Source: Campylobacteraceae bacterium (GTDB lineage Bacteria; Campylobacterota; Campylobacteria; Campylobacterales; Sulfurovaceae). From it: a DNA stretch of 39,766 nucleotides. The DNA lies in assembly GCA_027100635.1 (NCBI GenBank), contig JAMOOQ010000028.1:1-39766 (forward strand), read 5' to 3'. A program made the position numbers and the translations under genes. A model generated the notes under the pieces. That model did no database searches. It saw nothing but the letters and a program-made list of their open reading frames with translations, and was not told the origin of the DNA. Positions within the stretch are counted from its first letter, which is position 1. Every line of letters begins with the position of its first letter. Below are positions 35,676 through 39,766 of the stretch, piece by piece.

Positions 35676-37034
35676 ATGAAATATTTTATTTTTAAGTCTA
35701 TACTATTTTTATCTCTATTGTTTATCTCTCTTTATGGGGCAGTAGAGGTCTCTTATCTCTTTATATCTCATCCAATTGATCATCTTTATCATGAATATTT
35801 ATGGTTAGTTTTGATATATTTTATATCATATTTCTATCATAAACTAATGACAAAAAGAATGGTAACAACGACAGAAGCAGTTACTATTTTAAAAGCTAAT
35901 ATTATATCTGCTTTCTTCTCATTCTCTTTAGTATTTATAACAAAAGAGTCAGATGAATATTCTCGTACCATTATTTTGCTATTTTTTATAATAACAATGA
36001 CTCTTCCTATTGCCGTATTTTTTATCAAAAAGTATTTCTTTAAATATAATTTTTTGCGAGAGAATATTCTTGTAGTTTGTGATAAAAATAGTATATCTAA
36101 TGTTAAAAACTGGTTACTTTATGATAATGCTTTTGGATTTGATATAAAACAGACTATTATAATAGATAACTTGTCTCAAGAAGAGATAATAAAGTTTATT
36201 AATAAAGAGATATTAAATATGGAGTTTTATACCGCTGTTCTTGCAATAGATAGAGCATTAAGCGATGAGAGTCTTTATTATATTGATTATATTCAAGAGA
36301 GGATAAAAAAGGTGATTGTATTGCCCAAAATGTCATCAATGCCTCTATTTAACGCAGAGATTATCTCCTCTATTAATCATAAAGGTTTAGCTTTTTTTCT
36401 TAAAAATAATCTTTTAAACCCTGTAGATGTAGGTATAAAAAAGATATTTGATTATATTGTATCTATGTTTCTTATCTTAATATCTTCACCATTTTTATTT
36501 ATCTTATATATTATAGTTTTTATCTCAACAGATGGATATCCTATATTTAAACATAGAAGAATTGGCAAGGATGGAAAAGATTTTAATATATATAAATTTA
36601 GGACAATGTATGTTGATGCAGAAGAGAGACTTGCAAAATTACTAAAAGAAGACATTAAATTAAAAAAAGAGTGGGAAGCAGAGTTTAAACTTAAAAATGA
36701 CCCAAGAGTTACAAAAGTTGGTAAATTTTTACGAAAGACTTCTCTTGATGAACTTCCTCAGATTTTAAATGTTCTCCAAGGAAAGATGTCTCTTGTTGGT
36801 CCAAGACCAATTATTACTGATGAGATAGCTAAATATGGTGAATATTTTGAGTATTTTAAAGCAGTAAAACCAGGGATTACAGGTCTTTGGCAAGTTAGTG
36901 GAAGAAATGATATAGATTATGATGAAAGGGTTCAACTTGATGTATGGTATACGAGAAACTGGAGCATAGGATTAGATTTAATAATTTTAATTAAAACATT
37001 TGTAGCCGTTTTATCAAGAAAAGGAAGTTATTAA
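35676..37034 (+). CDS. Polyprenyl-phosphate sugar-1-phosphate transferase (WbaP/WcaJ-like)
   Basis: A 452-residue protein. Four or five N-terminal membrane segments and a CoA-binding-like cytosolic region (about 120-220) precede the bacterial sugar-transferase domain (about 255-452): PIFKHRRIGKDGKDFNIYKF, RTMYVDAEERL, LRKTSLDELPQILNVLQG, MSLVGPRPI and KPGITGLWQVSGRND. These enzymes load the first sugar onto undecaprenyl phosphate. It may start the polysaccharide made by the wbp and sulfotransferase clusters, though it lies far from them. Sugar specificity is not readable. Confidence 0.92.
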   Translation: MKYFIFKSILFLSLLFISLYGAVEVSYLFISHPIDHLYHEYLWLVLIYFISYFYHKLMTKRMVTTTEAVTILKANIISAFFSFSLVFITKESDEYSRTIILLFFIITMTLPIAVFFIKKYFFKYNFLRENILVVCDKNSISNVKNWLLYDNAFGFDIKQTIIIDNLSQEEIIKFINKEILNMEFYTAVLAIDRALSDESLYYIDYIQERIKKVIVLPKMSSMPLFNAEIISSINHKGLAFFLKNNLLNPVDVGIKKIFDYIVSMFLILISSPFLFILYIIVFISTDGYPIFKHRRIGKDGKDFNIYKFRTMYVDAEERLAKLLKEDIKLKKEWEAEFKLKNDPRVTKVGKFLRKTSLDELPQILNVLQGKMSLVGPRPIITDEIAKYGEYFEYFKAVKPGITGLWQVSGRNDIDYDERVQLDVWYTRNWSIGLDLIILIKTFVAVLSRKGSY

Positions 37035-37053
37035 GATTTTAAATATAGGATTT

Positions 37054-37245
37054 TTATTTATTCATTATTATTGGAACAGCTAATCCAACATCAGTAAACT
37101 TGTCTTCTAATTGCTTCAAAATATCAGATAATAACTCTTCTGAGTTACTAATTCTATTACCTTTAATAACTAACTTGTAGTCTTTAAAAGTATTTTTATA
37201 GTTTCTTAATTCTAAATAATTTTTAGAACTAATTTTACCTCTCAT
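37054..37245 (-). CDS. Possible small protein, unknown
   Basis: A 63-codon frame behind a weak ribosome site (AAGG, eleven bases away). The peptide is charged and ends GLAVPIIMNK. It converges with the sugar transferase. No family is recognised, and it may be a remnant or chance frame. Confidence 0.35.
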   Translation of the reverse strand: MRGKISSKNYLELRNYKNTFKDYKLVIKGNRISNSEELLSDILKQLEDKFTDVGLAVPIIMNK

Positions 37246-37345
37246 ATTGTATTTAACCTTAAATAAATTAGAGCTATTTTTTAGTTATTTGTTTTCCTTG
37301 GGGTATTGAAATTTAAGTACCGTAGCATTGAGCCGAAGTTTTGAG

Positions 37346-37498
37346 TTAATTCTGCCTAAAAAAAGGCAAAATATTAATACCGTTACACGTCGCGTCGTCC
37401 ATCGTCAGAAAATGGAAAAGTAACTCTCCATTCTCAACAGCTTCAAGAGGATGGAGACCCTTATCCCCTCTATTTCTTTCAAATACAGCTATTTTCTT
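37346..37498 (-). pseudogene. Coding-like fragment without a start
   Basis: Fifty codons open on the minus strand from just after a TAG to TAA, containing AVFERNRGDKGLHPLEAVEN and GELLFHF. The wording is protein-like and a different-frame ATG stretch (MLVFGSF) lies just upstream, so this may be a frameshifted remnant. I cannot name it. Confidence 0.3.
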
Positions 37499-37680
37499 CT
37501 AAAGCTCCCAAATACCAACATACTTTTATCTCGGCATGATTCATATTTTTATACAATATGGTTACTACCAATCTATTTTTTCTCATTATTTTTTATACTT
37601 GGCATATCTTTTTGAGAGACTTAGCCTAGATAAGAACACACGATTATAGGGGTCGCGGAAGATTTTTATGGCTTTGGTGT

Positions 37681-37706
37681 AAAAAAACCCCCAAGCATTT
37701 AGGGGA
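37681..37706 (-). terminator. Strong intrinsic terminator
   Basis: On the minus strand CCCCTAA-ATGC-TTGGGGG forms a seven-pair stem with one G-T pair and a four-base loop, followed by seven T. It ends a minus-strand transcript that would come from the candidate RNA region or from the TerD-nuclease gene. Confidence 0.8.
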
Positions 37707-37860
37707 TACTTAACAATAAAATTTATAGGTTCAATGAGAATTTAACGCAAAATTGGTTAAAATACGATTGAGCCTCGTGCTTGTTGAGTGAAGTTGTCGG
37801 TCTTCGAAAACTTTGGGGACTTCACTCATCCTTTTTTAACAGCCTCTTTTAAAAATCTAC
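37707..37860 (-). ncRNA. Candidate structured RNA or short-peptide transcript
   Basis: Lies directly before the strong terminator. A nine-base perfect stem (GAGTGAAGT 37786-37794 with ACTTCACTC 37819-37827) encloses a 24-base loop. A 32-codon frame (37731-37829, starting MSEVPKVFEDRQ) spans the same stretch behind AAAAAAGG. Either a small RNA or a small peptide gene could be meant; no known RNA family is recognised and no clear tRNA, SRP or 6S pattern is seen. Confidence 0.35.
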
Positions 37861-37953
37861 AAAAAAAGCTTTATTGATGTTATGGTATAATCTTTTAGAT
37901 TAAAAGAAGTTTAATATTGCATTATTCTGTAAATAATTTCTCTTCTACAAATT

Positions 37954-38070
37954 TAAGTACCGTGTATTGAATTTATACTTTTTCTAAGTCTATTTATACT
38001 CTTCTTTCTATCTTTTATTGTCTTCAGAGTTTTATATCATAAAAAGTGGCTATTCATCGCACGGTACTTA
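37954..38070. repeat. 117-base element with perfect 11-base terminal inverted repeats
   Basis: TAAGTACCGTG at 37954-37964 and CACGGTACTTA at 38060-38070 face each other, with similar flanking bases (TATTGAAT against ATTCATCG) lengthening the match. The interior is AT-rich and non-coding. It resembles a small miniature inverted-repeat element or a long hairpin downstream of the nuclease gene. Confidence 0.6.
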
Positions 38071-38084
38071 GAATTATATTTATA

Positions 38085-39122
38085 TTAAAGATTTAAAAAA
38101 CTTTCTAAAACATTTTGTAGTTCTTGATTAGAAACTTTATAAGAGCTATCTTTATTGATAGTTGTTCTGATTTTATCCAAAACATTATCAGTTAATAATG
38201 TAGAAATAATATTAGCTTGACTTAACGCTCTATTCTTTTCTCTAACTTTATCCAATAAACCTTTTCTTAGAATACCATTTTTAGAAATTTTAAAGAGCAT
38301 CTCAACATCTTCATCACGAATTACATCTAAATCAATACAAAATACTAATTCAGGTTCTATTTTGTCTCCAGAATTAATATAGTAAAGTTGCCATTGATTT
38401 AAATTTGTTAATAATGCCCACTTGATACCCGAATATGCTCCATAAGATGTGGCTTGAAATACCTGTTTTTCTCTTAAAGTCATACCTGCTTTTTTTGCTT
38501 CAACCACAATATAATCTATATTATTTACAGATAAAATATAATCTGCTCTTCTTCCTTGAATTCTTTGTTCTGTTTTTAGCTCTTCTATACTATATCCTAG
38601 TGAATCAATAAAAATTTTATCAATAATCATTCTTGTATCACTCTCATTATATTTATTTTCAATAGCATTATCAATAGTTGATTTTATTTCAATAAGTGAA
38701 TTTTTAATATATTTTATATTTTCTTGAATTACATCTTTAGGAGATTTTCTAAATGTTTTATTTCTTTCTTCTTGAGATAAGGAATTTAAATTTAGACCAA
38801 AATCATCTGCAATTTTTTCTAGTCCATTATTAAAACCTTGTACAATAATTTTATATTTCCATATATTTAAGCGTTTATAAAGTTCTGCAAGAATGATTGA
38901 CTTTTCTTCTTTTATTCCATCTAAATTATAAATTATATCCTCATTAAAACTAATTTCTAAAAATTCTAATGAACCAAGATTACAATTTTTATTTACTGTT
39001 ATAACGATTGGTATTCTAGTAATATTTGTATTAATTGATGAAATATCTATAGTAATATTAGATGAATTCTTATCAGATGATAATTTAATAGATTTTGTAT
39101 TCTCATTATTACTGACATTCAT
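38085..39122 (-). CDS. TerD-like domain fused to a PD-(D/E)XK nuclease domain
   Basis: About 345 residues. Residues about 20-112 match the second half of TerD: ITIDISSINTN, then LAELYKRLNIWKYKIIVQGF and GLEKIADDFGLNL. The first TerD half is missing. Residues about 135-270 match the N-terminal nuclease domain of type I restriction subunits: RADYILSV (D at about 195), VVEAKKAG (E209, K211), QATSYGA and WALLTN. The helicase part of HsdR is absent. A GTG three bases upstream of the ATG is an alternative start. TerD proteins act in tellurite and phage-linked stress systems, so a defence or stress nuclease is plausible. It stands alone between repeats and an insertion sequence. Confidence 0.75.
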   Translation of the reverse strand: MNVSNNENTKSIKLSSDKNSSNITIDISSINTNITRIPIVITVNKNCNLGSLEFLEISFNEDIIYNLDGIKEEKSIILAELYKRLNIWKYKIIVQGFNNGLEKIADDFGLNLNSLSQEERNKTFRKSPKDVIQENIKYIKNSLIEIKSTIDNAIENKYNESDTRMIIDKIFIDSLGYSIEELKTEQRIQGRRADYILSVNNIDYIVVEAKKAGMTLREKQVFQATSYGAYSGIKWALLTNLNQWQLYYINSGDKIEPELVFCIDLDVIRDEDVEMLFKISKNGILRKGLLDKVREKNRALSQANIISTLLTDNVLDKIRTTINKDSSYKVSNQELQNVLESFLNL

Positions 39123-39196
39123 CACCCCTATAAACTTAAAGTAATATAATAAGAAATAAATATATATATTAGGAATATACCATCTGTTTTAAAAAA

Positions 39197-39766
39197 ATAA
39201 ATAAAATAAAAACAAAAAAATTAGGGCATTTAGGCTTGGTGGCAGGAATGTGTAAAGAGTTAAATATATCTCAAATAGTAAATAATCATATAGTCACAGG
39301 AGGAGACCAAAGAACCCTGAGTCATGGGGACGCTGTGGTCGCTATGATCATCAATGGCTTGGGATTTACAGGTACGCCACTCTTATATGACTCCAGAATA
39401 TTTTGAAGATAAACCAATAGCCCAACTATTGGGAAAAGATATAGAGGCAAAAAGTATAAATGATATAGCTCTAGGAAGAACATTAGATAAGATATATGAA
39501 TATGGAGTTAGTGATTTATTCTCAAAAATAGCTTCAAATGCTGTAAAAACTCTTGGGATTTCTTCAAAAATAGGACATTTGGACTCAACTGCCTTTGCAA
39601 CTCATATAGAAAAAGAGAAAGATACAGGTGATGGAACAGTTGAGATACGAAAAGGTCATAGCAAAGATTATAGACCAGATTTGAATCAAATAGCTCTCAA
39701 TATGATAGTAGAAAATAGGGCGAATTTACCAATATATCTACAAGTATCCAGTGGAAATCAGAGTGA
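39197..39766 (+). pseudogene. IS1634-family transposase, frameshifted and cut by the window edge
   Basis: The N-terminal DUF4277-type part (KKLGHLGLVAGMCKELNIS, then HGDAVVAMIINGLGFTG) is in one frame and the rest (MTPEYFEDKPIAQLLG from 39387, then GHLDSTAF with the first catalytic aspartate) in another. Two bases appear lost in the TTATATG stretch near 39383-39389, leaving a stop at about 39404. The codon where a start is expected is ATA (39197). This copy is therefore probably dead, unless frameshifting rescues it. The left IS end lies somewhere in 39126-39200. Confidence 0.8.

Larger units (their letters stand above)
37309..37963 (+). repeat. 15-base direct repeat bounding an unusual segment
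   Basis: AAATTTAAGTACCGT occurs at 37309-37323 and 37949-37963, 640 bases apart in direct orientation. The segment between them is locally richer in G and C (for example CACGTCGCGTCGTCC near 37386) and holds no full gene. The repeats could be target or attachment sites. Confidence 0.6.

Noticed and set aside
37741-37860. Possible tRNA, 4.5S, 6S or tmRNA gene in the hairpin region
   Set aside because: TTCGA occurs once, but no acceptor stem, T-arm, CCA end, SRP tetraloop motif or tag-peptide frame fits; only an unassigned structured RNA can be proposed.

Overview
The window is strongly AT-rich and looks like the replication-origin region of a member of the Campylobacterota (Epsilonproteobacteria), free-living rather than a classic host-restricted lineage. 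The reasons are an origin built from TTATTCACGT-type DnaA boxes, a -10 element of the TTTTGnTATAAT type, the gene string acidic protein-gmk-tatA-argS (which I recall from Campylobacter), and overall protein similarity to that phylum. I cannot name a genus from the sequence alone.

Left part (1-9338, all on the minus strand). Transcription probably starts at a promoter before cysD. The first block makes and recycles activated sulfate: cysD, cysN, a membrane-anchored APS-kinase-like protein, cysC and cysQ. After a short intergenic repeat come wbpB, wbpD and wbpE, which make a UDP-2,3-diacetamido uronic acid for surface polysaccharide. This second block is interrupted between wbpD and wbpE by toxin-antitoxin-like genes: a RhuM-family gene, a small antitoxin-like gene, and a PIN toxin domain fused in frame to the start of WbpE. 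An MNT nucleotidyltransferase/HEPN-like pair follows.

Surface-glycan part (9545-19332). A lipoprotein with two CBM2-like repeats and a putative glycoside hydrolase domain is read rightwards. Facing it is a minus-strand cluster: a Wzt-type ABC ATPase, two sulfotransferase-like proteins, a glycosyltransferase, an MBOAT acyltransferase and an SGNH-like partner. PAPS synthesis, PAP removal, sulfotransferases and acylation together suggest a sulfated, O-acylated surface polysaccharide. No sulfate-reduction genes (cysH, cysI, cysJ) are present here. The Wzm permease expected next to Wzt is missing, and gene remnants lie where it could have been. A secreted protein of unknown function, preceded by a structured leader, follows.

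Core part (19591-37034). recJ, pyrG, dnaN and dnaA are on the minus strand, with oriC between dnaA and dnaN: 12 DnaA boxes, a five-unit DnaA-trio-like run and an AT-rich tract. On the plus strand are typA, two envelope genes, tig-clpP-def, the acidic protein-gmk-tatA-argS group, a small membrane protein and a polyprenyl-phosphate sugar transferase that could start polysaccharide synthesis.

Right part (37035-39766). This is accessory DNA: about 840 bp without a clear gene but with direct and inverted repeats, a strong minus-strand terminator and a hairpin; then a TerD-like domain fused to a PD-(D/E)XK nuclease domain; then a frameshifted IS1634-type transposase that runs off the window. Two families of short dispersed intergenic repeats occur in the window.
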